Positions 34,467-43,002 of a stretch of 64,000 bases of DNA are shown piece after piece. The translations under genes and the position numbers were made by a program. The stretch is from assembly GCA_963728965.1 (NCBI GenBank), contig CAVSMH010000005.1:248001-312000 (forward strand), written 5' to 3'. Under the pieces are notes generated by a model, which saw only the letters and a program-made list of their open reading frames with translations, was not told where the DNA came from and searched no databases. Source of the stretch: DASQZT01 sp963728965 (GTDB lineage Bacteria > Acidobacteriota > Terriglobia > Bryobacterales > Bryobacteraceae). Each line of letters begins with the position of its first letter. Position 1 is the first letter of the stretch.

Positions 34467-35740
34467 GAGACGCCCTCGAGGCGTATCAGTGGTTCCGGGC
34501 TCTGTTCCTGCATGTCGCTGAACCGGTCGAAGCGTCCGAGGTAGAAATCGTGGGCGCGCTCCCACGCCAGATCGTCCGGCGCGCCCCAGCGCAGCGTGTA
34601 TTCCGGCGACCCCGGGTAGGGGAAGAGCGGGACCGGTTTGTTGGCCCACACGCCGTGACGCTGCAGCTCGTCACGGAACGCTTCCACATCGGCAGGATCG
34701 TCCTCTTGCGAGTCGAGCAGGTTCGCCTGCACGAAGGGCACGCGCCGTTTCGCGTGAATCAGCCGATCGCTGATTTCCCGGGTCGAAATCCGGCACTTCT
34801 TATCGAGCAGGCTGCGCCCCGCCTCGGTGATGCTCTCTACGCCGGCCTCAATCGACACGCAACCGGCGTCGCCCAGCAGGTCGATCATCTCCTCGCTCCA
34901 CAGATCGATGCGGGTTTGAATCCCGAACGCGATGTGGCGCGCTCCGACGGCCTGCAACACATCGCGATACGGCAGGAAGATCTCGTCGATGAAGTAAACG
35001 TACTCCGCGCCATGGGCGATCAAGCCGTCCAGTTCCTGCCCGATCGTGGCGATGGGCCGCCGGCGGAACGAATTGCGGAAATTGTCTTTCGCGCAGAACG
35101 TGCAGTGATACGGACAGCCCCGGGAAGTCTCCATCTCGGCTCCAGGCCCGGCCGGCTCACGGTCGAAGCGATGGTGATGATGCCGGTGACGCGCCACATC
35201 CGCCGCCGGCCAGCCGAGCGCGGGCAGTTCCGCCATATTGGCCGAATGCGTGCCCCCGTGCACGCGGAAATTCGCGCCGCGACCGTACGCAATCGAACCC
35301 ACGGTCTCCCAGTCGCCGGCGAGCCGCGGCAGAATCTCCTCGCATTCGCCCAGCACCGCCACAGCGACGCCCAGCTTTTCGAGAGCGGCCCGCGGCGTGG
35401 TGGAGGCGTGAGGCCCCACCGCCACCAAGGTGCCAGCGACGTCCTGCACGGCACGCACCACGTCCGCCGGCACGCGCATCTCGGGCGGCGCGCACCGCCA
35501 GAACAGGTAACTCGGCGCCGTGGTCACCACGGTGATGTCGGGCTGGAACCCGGCCACGGCTTCACGCACCTGCGGCAGTGAGAGTGCCTCCAGTTGCGCA
35601 TCCACGATCTGCACTTCGTGCCCCTCACGCTCGAGCAGCGCTTTCGAGTAGCCGTACTCGAGCGGCAGGTGCGGTTCGCGGCACCCGAAGTAGATGCTGC
35701 CCGCGAAGCTCCACGGCGGATTAATGAGCGTGAAGCGCAT
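34463..35740 (-). CDS. B12-binding-domain radical SAM protein (cluster gene 3)
   Basis: The N-terminal cobalamin-binding-like Rossmann domain (about residues 1-135: RFTLINPPWSFAGS, HEVQIVDAQLEALS, LVAVGPHASTTP) is followed by a radical SAM barrel with the iron-sulfur ligands in CPYHCTFC (about residue 178) and TSRGCPYH before it. GIQTRIDLWSEEMIDLLGDAG and VSIEAGVESITEAGRSLL are typical of the cobalamin-dependent class. It could C-methylate or rearrange a sugar or lipid carrier of the cluster product. From memory it resembles TIGR04295. The ATG at 35740 (MRFTLINPP) is preferred; one four codons earlier exists. Confidence 0.88.
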   Translation of the reverse strand: MRFTLINPPWSFAGSIYFGCREPHLPLEYGYSKALLEREGHEVQIVDAQLEALSLPQVREAVAGFQPDITVVTTAPSYLFWRCAPPEMRVPADVVRAVQDVAGTLVAVGPHASTTPRAALEKLGVAVAVLGECEEILPRLAGDWETVGSIAYGRGANFRVHGGTHSANMAELPALGWPAADVARHRHHHHRFDREPAGPGAEMETSRGCPYHCTFCAKDNFRNSFRRRPIATIGQELDGLIAHGAEYVYFIDEIFLPYRDVLQAVGARHIAFGIQTRIDLWSEEMIDLLGDAGCVSIEAGVESITEAGRSLLDKKCRISTREISDRLIHAKRRVPFVQANLLDSQEDDPADVEAFRDELQRHGVWANKPVPLFPYPGSPEYTLRWGAPDDLAWERAHDFYLGRFDRFSDMQEQSPEPLIRLEGVS

Positions 35741-37760
35741 GAAATCCCCCATCCGCCATCAAGGCGTGCGGCACCGGCAGCCCGCGCGATTCCAGCAGCC
35801 AGTGATACAGGCGCTCCACGCCTTGCCGTACGTTGACTTTGGGCGCCCAACCCGTAGCCAGCTTGAACTTCCGCGTGTCCGAAACGTAATAACGCTGGTC
35901 GCCCGGACGCCAGTCCCGCAGCCCCACTTTCGGCTTCTCTCCGTGCAACGCGGCAATCAGGTCCAGGAGTTCGAGCAAACTGATGGTGTTTCCCAAGCCG
36001 CCCCCGATGTTGAACACCTGCCCTGCCAGCGTATTCGCGTTGGCCTGCGCCAGCAGCAGAGCATCCAGCAGATCCTCCACGAACAGTACATCGCGTACCT
36101 GCATGCCGTCGCCGTAGAGCGTGATCGGACATCCTTCGATGGCGCGGATCAGGAAGTGCGCGACCCATCCCTGGTCTTCCGTGCCCATTTGCCGAAGACC
36201 GTATATGCAACTCATCCGGAAGACCACCGCCGGCAGCCGGAAGGTGCGCGCAAAATCCAACACGTACTGATCGGCCGCTCCTTTCGAACAGCCGTAGGGG
36301 CTGTGGAAATCGAGCGGGCGTTCCTCGCTCACCCCGGCACGCAGGTTCGAATCGAGCGGCTGGTAGCGGGTGCAGTTCTTTTTCATTGCCAGGTCCGCCA
36401 GGTTGCCGTACACCTTGTTTGTGGAGGTGAACAACAGCGGCGGCGGATCGTCCATGGACCGAATCGCTTCGAGCAGGTTCAGCGTCCCGCCCACGTTGAC
36501 TTCAAAATCGTGAACCGGATCGGTCAAACTGGTGGTCACAGCCACCTGCGCGGCGAAATGGAACACCTGGTCCGCCGCTTGCACGGCCGCGCGCAGCGCG
36601 TGCCGGTTCCGGACATCCGCGATTTCGGCGCGCACCCGATCGCCATGTGTGCGCCGCAGCCAACTCAGGTTTTCGTCCACCCCCGGCCGCGACAGATCGT
36701 CGTAGATCAATACCTGCCGGCCGGACTGTAGCAGCCGGTCCGCCAGGTTGCTGCCGATAAACCCGGCGCCGCCCGTAATCAACACGTGCCTTTGTGTACG
36801 CCCGCCGTTGCGCGCCCCGCGAATCGATCGCCGAACCCCGTCGAGGCCGCTCTCCGCCCACAAGCGGAACAGCAGCTTCGGCGTGCCATCTACACGCTTC
36901 AGGCCGAAATGATAATCCCGCTCGTCGGAATGAAATGTGTCCTGCGTCGCCCCGGGATTGCGGTCGTGGAGGCCTTCCCAGTACATCCGTTGGACGGGCG
37001 CATCCAAAGCATCCACAAACGCTCGTACCTGGGCGCGTTCGTCACCGCGCCAGGTCGAAAACCCGGACTGCGTAATCCAAATTTCGGCCGTAGACTCCAG
37101 CCGATCGAGCGTCAGTAGCATTTCCGCGACCTCCCGGGTCCATCCGCGCCAGGGCAACTCCGACGTTCCCGCGAAGCCGTGCAGGCTCACCGCATCGATA
37201 TATTTCAGAACCCCGCGAGCCGCCATCAGGTCCAGCCAACCCGATTCCACCGGCCAGGTGCCCGGAAGTACCGATTTCTTACCGCGCGTTCGCGCCCAAT
37301 AGGCGGCGCCGCCGATCATCTCGCTGAAGACCTGCCAATCCGGGTCGATCCGCGTGTCCCACTCGTTCGGATTGTTGGGCCGGTTCCAGAATTCGATCCA
37401 CTCGAAGTATTGCCCGAACCGGGTAATCATGACGTCGATGAAATCCGCGTATGCTTTTGGGGTCTGTGGGGGCGACGAGAACTTCGGTATGACCCCTAAG
37501 GACGGCGGCGTGTACAGGACGCACGGCAGAATGCGGACATCCTGGGCGAGTCGCGGCAGCAGCCAGGCGTACCAGCCATCGCCTTCGGAGGTGTACCAGT
37601 CGGCCCAGCAGATACCCGTGCGCAGTTCGCGCACAGCCAGCGAGCGCAGGTCCGCGAGCACCGTTTCGACCCGCTCGTACTCCCCCGGCCGGAACCATTC
37701 CACAATTCCGACCCTGGCCTGCTCGATCCGCGACGCGCCATTTCGCGAGGTTCGCTTCAT
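35721..37760 (-). CDS. fusion of catalytically altered TIM-barrel glycosidase domain and NAD-dependent sugar epimerase (cluster gene 2)
   Basis: This 679-residue protein has two parts. Residues about 15-320 are a clan-A-like barrel in normal order (ARVGIVEWFRPGEYER, ELRTGICWADW, LPCVLYTPPS, WIEFWNRPNNPNEW, EIWITQSGFST, GTPKLLFRL). Its acid/base position reads N-R-P and its nucleophile position T-Q-S, so both catalytic Glu are lost. Residues about 345-660 are an extended SDR epimerase: ITGGAGFIGSNLADRL, TSTNKVYGNL, SPYGCSKGAADQY (Y-x3-K) and FNIGGGLGN, closest to CDP-paratose 2-epimerase-like enzymes. The barrel may bind the substrate glycan or scaffold a partner. It overlaps the first cluster gene by four bases. 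Confidence 0.87.
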   Translation of the reverse strand: MKRTSRNGASRIEQARVGIVEWFRPGEYERVETVLADLRSLAVRELRTGICWADWYTSEGDGWYAWLLPRLAQDVRILPCVLYTPPSLGVIPKFSSPPQTPKAYADFIDVMITRFGQYFEWIEFWNRPNNPNEWDTRIDPDWQVFSEMIGGAAYWARTRGKKSVLPGTWPVESGWLDLMAARGVLKYIDAVSLHGFAGTSELPWRGWTREVAEMLLTLDRLESTAEIWITQSGFSTWRGDERAQVRAFVDALDAPVQRMYWEGLHDRNPGATQDTFHSDERDYHFGLKRVDGTPKLLFRLWAESGLDGVRRSIRGARNGGRTQRHVLITGGAGFIGSNLADRLLQSGRQVLIYDDLSRPGVDENLSWLRRTHGDRVRAEIADVRNRHALRAAVQAADQVFHFAAQVAVTTSLTDPVHDFEVNVGGTLNLLEAIRSMDDPPPLLFTSTNKVYGNLADLAMKKNCTRYQPLDSNLRAGVSEERPLDFHSPYGCSKGAADQYVLDFARTFRLPAVVFRMSCIYGLRQMGTEDQGWVAHFLIRAIEGCPITLYGDGMQVRDVLFVEDLLDALLLAQANANTLAGQVFNIGGGLGNTISLLELLDLIAALHGEKPKVGLRDWRPGDQRYYVSDTRKFKLATGWAPKVNVRQGVERLYHWLLESRGLPVPHALMADGGFHALHAH

Positions 37761-38872
37761 ACCATCAATCCACGGGCGGCCAGCTCCTGCCTCGCCTCCA
37801 CTCCCTTGTCCACCGCGGTCTGCCCTTCGAGCCACCGCGCCAGGTCCTTGAGACCCGCCTCCAGCGAGACTTCCGGCTCCCACCCCAGCACCTCACGCGC
37901 CAGCGAGATATCCGCAAAACAGTGGCGTATGTCTCCGGCCCGGTATTTACCTGTTAATTGAGGTTCCAGGTCGGGACGCCCCAGCGCCTCGACGGTGCGT
38001 TCGGCCGCCTCTTTTACGGTCATCGCCACTCCACTCGATATGTTGATGGCGCGACCCGCCGCCTGCGGTGTCTCGATGGCCAGGCGGCATGCCCGCACCA
38101 CGTCGTAGACACTGACGAAATCGCGCTTTTGTAACCCGTCTTCATAAATCAGCGGAGGCCGTCCATTCAGCACCCGCGATGCGAAATTACTCAGCACGCC
38201 CGTGTAGGGATTGGAAAGCGCCTGGTTGGGTCCGTAGGTATTGAAAAAACGCAGCGCAACGGTGGGGATGCCGTACGCCCGTCCCAGGATAAGGCTCATT
38301 TGCTCCTGATCGAACTTCGACAAGGCATATACCGATGCCAGCGAGGGGACTTTATCTTCCGTGGTAGGCACCGGCTTCAGCGGACGCCCCCGTTCGTCGT
38401 GGACTTCCCAGTCGCCCCTGCGTAACTGTTCCAGCGGGCGTTCGGGCGCATTGCACGGCCGGCCCTCTATATTATGGTAGAGGCCCTCGCCATAAATACT
38501 CATACTCGACGCGACAACCAGGCGCTGTAGTCGGCGATTGCTGACCTCCTGAAGCAAAATCGCAGTTCCTAAGTTATTCACGCTGGTGTATTCCGCGATC
38601 TCATACATACTTTGACCTACGCCGACAAGTGAGGCCAGATGTATGACTCCGTCCACACCGGTAAGTGCATGACGGATAGAATCCACGTCTCGCACATCGC
38701 CGATTGTCAATTCCACTTCGGGGGGAAGATACCCAGGCCTGCGTTGTTCGGGACCATGCACCTGGCTCACCAGGTTGTCGAGCGCACGAACCCGATAACC
38801 GTGGAATAACAGCTCTTGGCTCAAATGGGAGCCGATGAAGCCTGCGCCGCCGGTAATTAGAATGGTTTTCAT
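37757..38872 (-). CDS. NAD-dependent epimerase/dehydratase (cluster gene 1)
   Basis: An extended SDR of 371 residues: TILITGGAGFIGSHLSQELL, HLASLVGVGQSMYE, VVASSMSIYGEG and the active-site SVYALSKFDQEQM (Y-x3-K), with RFFNTYGPNQALSNPYTGV in the substrate domain. It resembles UDP-glucose 4-epimerase or dTDP-sugar epimerase relatives that include an insertion with PVPTTEDKVPSLASVYA. It probably supplies a nucleotide sugar to the downstream glycosyltransferases. It is the first gene of the cluster; the promoter should lie in the 426 bases upstream. Confidence 0.9.
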   Translation of the reverse strand: MKTILITGGAGFIGSHLSQELLFHGYRVRALDNLVSQVHGPEQRRPGYLPPEVELTIGDVRDVDSIRHALTGVDGVIHLASLVGVGQSMYEIAEYTSVNNLGTAILLQEVSNRRLQRLVVASSMSIYGEGLYHNIEGRPCNAPERPLEQLRRGDWEVHDERGRPLKPVPTTEDKVPSLASVYALSKFDQEQMSLILGRAYGIPTVALRFFNTYGPNQALSNPYTGVLSNFASRVLNGRPPLIYEDGLQKRDFVSVYDVVRACRLAIETPQAAGRAINISSGVAMTVKEAAERTVEALGRPDLEPQLTGKYRAGDIRHCFADISLAREVLGWEPEVSLEAGLKDLARWLEGQTAVDKGVEARQELAARGLMV

Positions 38873-39298
38873 TAGTTTTTGTTTTTTGTCTCCCCGTTGC
38901 CGACTACTGTATTCCGCTGAACCTAGCGCGGATGGTACTTTCTACCTTACGCCCGGGCCCGGGCACGAGCAATACCAGCTCGGGTAACACGAGTTAGTTT
39001 TTGCCCAAATAGGGAGAACTGCTGTTCCTTTACTCACGCGGCTGGACGAACCATTGCATGTTTGATCGAACGTGACCAAAGCTCCACCCTGCTTACTGAC
39101 TTGGCCGCCCGCGCGTAAGCACACAGACGTAGGTCGAGTTCCGCCGCTAGGCTGTTCCTAGGACCAATTGATATGAAAGCCGTCGTATATTGTCAATCCC
39201 ACCGGCAGCGTGGGCTTGATCGGTGTCTATTTCGATGAGGAGCCGGGCGGTGTCAAAAGTCGTTCTGAAGCCCGGCCTCGACCGCGCCGCCTGAACCA
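38873..39298. other. divergent intergenic region upstream of the twelve-gene cluster
   Basis: No convincing gene is present in these 426 bases. On the minus strand they should carry the promoter of the twelve-gene cluster and on the plus strand that of the GT9-like gene. A 14-base perfect palindrome, GCCCGGGCCCGGGC, lies at 38951-38964, about 80 bases upstream of the first cluster start codon. An A-rich leader directly precedes that start. I could not choose -35 and -10 boxes with confidence. Confidence 0.5.
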
Positions 39299-40381
39299 GT
39301 GACGCGTCCACCACACGCACAGCGCCCGCAGGCACAATTCCCGAGACTGTGCCGCGAGCCCGAACCAGCGGCTGCCGCGGTGGAATTCGGGCGAGCTCTG
39401 CGGGCCTTCTCGGTCCGGGAGATCCGGCGGTCGCTCGCGTGTCTCGATCGTGCCGAGCGTCTGGGATACGATGCCGCCGCATGTTGGGGCCAGCGCTGGT
39501 TCTGCTGGATGCTGCTGGGCCGGTTCGAGGAGGCCTGGCGCGCCAGCGATCGCATCGCGCAGCTCGGTCTCCCCGATCGACACCGGTTGTGGGACGGCCG
39601 GCCCTTCGCCGGGCAACGCGTGATCATTCGCTGCCTGCACGGCTATGGAGACGCGATTCAGTTCCTGCGCTATGCGCGTCTCCTCCGCCGCGATGCGGCG
39701 CGCGTGATTGTCGAAACGCACCCGGAGATGGTTTCCGTACTCCGCGGAATGCCGTTCCTCGACGAAGTCATCACCTGGGCCGCCGATCCCTACACCGATT
39801 GGGACCGGCAGATTGAAGTGATGGAACTGCCCCGCGCGTTCCGGACCACGCTGGCCACGATACCCGCCGAAGTGCCGTATCTTTCCGTTTGGCCGCAGTG
39901 TCTGGAGCGGAGCCGTTCGGCCCTCGGCCCGGCCGAAACGCCTCGCATCGGCGTTCTCTGGGCGGCCAGCGGGTGGAACCCTGCGCGATCCATGCCGCTT
40001 GGCGAATTGCTCCCGGTTCTGCGGCTGCCGTCCTTGGCGTTCTACAGTTTTCAGCGCGACGCACCACGCCTCGAACTGGCCGCGCTCGATCCGCCGCTGG
40101 CGATTCACGACACCGCCCTCCATTCCCACGATATCGCCGATACGGCTGCCGACCTGATGCACATGGATCTGCTGATTTGTGTGGACACCATGGCGGCCCA
40201 CCTGGCCGGCGCGCTGGGCAAACCCGTGTGGGTGATTCTGCCTTATGCCGCGGACTGGCGGTGGATGCTCGACCGCGAAGACTCGCCGTGGTATCCCACC
40301 ATGCGCCTCTTCCGGCAGCCGCAGCCCGGCGACTGGCGTACGCCGATCGAGCGCATCGCCGGGCTGCTCCGTGCGCGATAG
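39299..40381 (+). CDS. GT9-like (heptosyltransferase-fold) protein with N-terminal TPR-like part
   Basis: The 360-residue protein starts at a GTG; a stop lies in frame 33 bases before it. The first 100 residues are helical and look TPR-like (SLACLDRAERLGYDAAACWGQRWFCWMLLGRFEEAW). The rest has the GT-B/GT9-like pattern: IIRCLHGYGDAIQFLRYARLL, IGVLWAASGW and the end motif LLICVDTMAAHLAGALGKPVWVILPYAADWRW with SPWYPTMRLFRQ. Such TPR-linked proteins are common in Acidobacteriota and Proteobacteria and are thought to move sugars. It sits divergently to the twelve-gene cluster and might belong to the same pathway. Confidence 0.72.
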   Translation: MTRPPHAQRPQAQFPRLCREPEPAAAAVEFGRALRAFSVREIRRSLACLDRAERLGYDAAACWGQRWFCWMLLGRFEEAWRASDRIAQLGLPDRHRLWDGRPFAGQRVIIRCLHGYGDAIQFLRYARLLRRDAARVIVETHPEMVSVLRGMPFLDEVITWAADPYTDWDRQIEVMELPRAFRTTLATIPAEVPYLSVWPQCLERSRSALGPAETPRIGVLWAASGWNPARSMPLGELLPVLRLPSLAFYSFQRDAPRLELAALDPPLAIHDTALHSHDIADTAADLMHMDLLICVDTMAAHLAGALGKPVWVILPYAADWRWMLDREDSPWYPTMRLFRQPQPGDWRTPIERIAGLLRAR

Positions 40382-40441
40382 GCCTATTCTTATTTTTCCT
40401 ATTTTTGCGAACTCCCCTCGGGATGGTACGTATTCTCCTTT

Positions 40442-42910
40442 ATGGGGAACTTCGCCACCGATCTCCGCTATGCTGTCCGCAACCTGCGCTCCAGCCCCGG
40501 CTTCAGTGCCATCGCGGTCGCCGCATTGGCGCTCGGCATTGGCGCCAATACGGCCATCTTTACCGTTGTGAACGGCGTCATCCTCGCGCCGCTACCGTAT
40601 CCGGAGGCCGATCGGCTGATGCGTCTGGGCCGCCAGTATCCCAATGGAAAAACCTATTCCAACTCCATTCCCAAATACATGGTCTGGCGCCAGTGCGACG
40701 TTTTCGAGTCGATGGCACTTTATGATTTCTCCGGCCTCAGCATGAATCTCGGCGCCGGCGACCAACCCGAACAGATCAAGGCCAGCCATGTCTCCCGGGA
40801 TTACTTTCGCGTTTTCGGCGTGAATCCCGCGCTTGGCCGCACCTTCACCGAGGGTGAAGACCTGCCGCGCGGGCCTTTGGCTGCCGTGCTCTCCGATCAC
40901 GTCTGGCGCAACCGGCTGAATGCCGATCCCCGGATTGTCGGCCGCACCATCCTGCTCAACCGGCAGCCTTATACGGTGGTGGGAGTCATGCCACGGGGAT
41001 TTGAATCCGAAACGCGCGTCGATGTCTGGATCGCCCTTCAGGCCGACCCGGCCAGCACCAACCAGGGCCACTATCTGATGGCGGCGGGGCGGCTCAAACC
41101 CGGCGTGACGGTCGCGCAGGCTCGTGCCGCGATGAAGGTCATGGGCGAGCGCTTCCGCAGCGCCAACCCCAAGTGTATGGATCCCACCGAAACCGTCGCT
41201 GTCGTCCCCATGAGGGAGTCCATGGTGGAGGACGTGCGACTCGCATTGCTGATCCTGCTCGGCGCCGTGGGCTTCGTGCTGCTGATCGCCTGCGCCAATG
41301 TCGCCAACCTGCTGCTGGCGCGGGCCGCCGTGCGGCAGAAGGAGCTGGCCATCCGCGCCGCTATTGGGGCCAGCCGCTGGCGCATGGTTCGCCAACTCCT
41401 CACCGAGAGTGCGCTGCTGGCTGCGCTCGGCGCCATCGCCGGATTCGCGGTCGGCGCGTGGGGCGTGCGCCTGCTGCTGCTCCTCGCCCCCGGAAACCTG
41501 CCACGCCTCACCGATGCCAACGGCGCCCCCCAGTCGATCCCCATGCTGGACTGGCGCGTGGCTGGTTTCACCCTGGGCGTGGCGGTCCTCACCGGCCTGC
41601 TCTTCGGGCTGTTCCCTGCCCTGCACACCTCCAATCCCGACCTGGCTTCGACTCTGAAAGAGGGCGGACGCTCCGGCGGCGGGATGCTGCGCCGACGCGC
41701 ACGCTCGTTTCTGGTGATCACCGAGGTCGCCCTGGCTCTGGTTCTGCTCACCGGCGCCGCGCTCCTCATCCGCACGTTTGCCGGATTGCGCTCCGTCGAT
41801 CCCGGCTTCAATCCGCATAACCTCATGGTGATGGAAACGCCGATGGCGGGCGGGGCATACGATTCCACCGCGAAGGTAAACAACTTCGTAGAACAGGTGG
41901 CGCAGCGCGTCGAGGGCCTGCCCGGCGTGCAAGCGGTCGCCTCGGCCATCGTGCTGCCCCTCAGCGGCAATGGCGTGGACCTGCCGTTCAATATCGTGGG
42001 CCGCGCGCCCGGCAAGGGTCAGTATCATGGCGACGAATACTGGCGCTCCGTTTCGCCGCACTACTTCCGCGCGCTCCAGATTCCGCTGCTGCGCGGCCGC
42101 ACGATCACCGAGACCGATACGGGCAATTCGTCGAAAGTGGTGGTCATCAATCAGGTCATGGCCAGAAAGTATTGGAAGGGCCAGGATCCCATCGGCCAGA
42201 TCATCGTCATCGGCAAAGGTTTGGGACCGCAGTTCGATGACCCGCCGCGCGAGATCGTTGGCATCGTCGGCAATGTGCGGGAAAACAGCCTGAGCGATTC
42301 CGACGGCGGCGTCATGTACATCCCGCAAAGCCAGGTGCCCGAAGGTCTCACCCGGCTGGCGAACAGCGTACTTCCGCTCTCCTGGATGGTGCGTGCGACC
42401 GCCGATCCCATGGCCTTGCGCGCCTCCGTCGAGCGCGAGCTGCGCGCGGTCGATGGGCTCATGGCCACGGGCCGTGTGGGGACGATGGACCACCGCATCG
42501 CGGAATCGCTCTCGCGGCAGAATTTCAATATGATGCTGCTCACCATCTTCGCGGGCATCGCGCTGCTGCTTGCCGCCATCGGCATCTACGGCCTGATGTC
42601 CTATTCGGTGCAGCAGCGCATGCAGGAAATCGGCATCCGCGTGGCGCTCGGCGCCGGACGGCGCGATGTGCTTGCCATGGTCGTTCGCCAGGGCATGACG
42701 CTCGCTGGTATCGGGGTGGTGATCGGTGTGGCCGTGGCCTATGGCGTCACGCGCCTGCTTGCCACGCTGTTGTTCGGCGTGAAGGCCCAAGACCCGATCA
42801 CGTTCCTGGCGGTGGCGGCTATCGTCACCGTCGTGGCGGTCGCCGCCACGGTCGTTCCGGCCCGCCGGGCCGCCGCCGTGGCGCCATCGGCAGCGTTGCG
42901 CCATCAGTAA
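40442..42910 (+). CDS. MacB/FtsX-type permease of the acidobacterial duplicated orphan permease (ADOP) family
   Basis: The 822-residue protein has two copies of the MacB periplasmic core plus FtsX transmembrane domain. It begins LRYAVRNLRSSPGFSAIAVAALALGIGANTAIF, then a MacB-like periplasmic part (residues about 50-260), three helices with LLLARAAVRQKELAIRAAIG near residue 290, and a second half ending IGIRVALGAGRRDVLAMVVR and PARRAAAVAPSAALRHQ. This duplicated build without an ATPase partner is the ADOP family (TIGR03434 from memory), which is greatly expanded in Solibacter-like genomes. The cargo is unknown; a role in macrolide or peptide export or in membrane signalling is possible. Confidence 0.92.
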   Translation: MGNFATDLRYAVRNLRSSPGFSAIAVAALALGIGANTAIFTVVNGVILAPLPYPEADRLMRLGRQYPNGKTYSNSIPKYMVWRQCDVFESMALYDFSGLSMNLGAGDQPEQIKASHVSRDYFRVFGVNPALGRTFTEGEDLPRGPLAAVLSDHVWRNRLNADPRIVGRTILLNRQPYTVVGVMPRGFESETRVDVWIALQADPASTNQGHYLMAAGRLKPGVTVAQARAAMKVMGERFRSANPKCMDPTETVAVVPMRESMVEDVRLALLILLGAVGFVLLIACANVANLLLARAAVRQKELAIRAAIGASRWRMVRQLLTESALLAALGAIAGFAVGAWGVRLLLLLAPGNLPRLTDANGAPQSIPMLDWRVAGFTLGVAVLTGLLFGLFPALHTSNPDLASTLKEGGRSGGGMLRRRARSFLVITEVALALVLLTGAALLIRTFAGLRSVDPGFNPHNLMVMETPMAGGAYDSTAKVNNFVEQVAQRVEGLPGVQAVASAIVLPLSGNGVDLPFNIVGRAPGKGQYHGDEYWRSVSPHYFRALQIPLLRGRTITETDTGNSSKVVVINQVMARKYWKGQDPIGQIIVIGKGLGPQFDDPPREIVGIVGNVRENSLSDSDGGVMYIPQSQVPEGLTRLANSVLPLSWMVRATADPMALRASVERELRAVDGLMATGRVGTMDHRIAESLSRQNFNMMLLTIFAGIALLLAAIGIYGLMSYSVQQRMQEIGIRVALGAGRRDVLAMVVRQGMTLAGIGVVIGVAVAYGVTRLLATLLFGVKAQDPITFLAVAAIVTVVAVAATVVPARRAAAVAPSAALRHQ

Positions 42911-43002
42911 GATCGGGGCCGACTCGAAAGCGATCAACGAACGCCTGTCCCGCATTCTGTTACGATACGACCGTGTCTATCCCCGCAAGGAGTGCCCTGT
43001 CT

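Noticed and set aside
40592..42955. 787-residue open frame opposite the ADOP permease
   Set aside because: His/Gly/Asp-rich composition, no start signal and full overlap with a well-recognised permease; a shadow frame.
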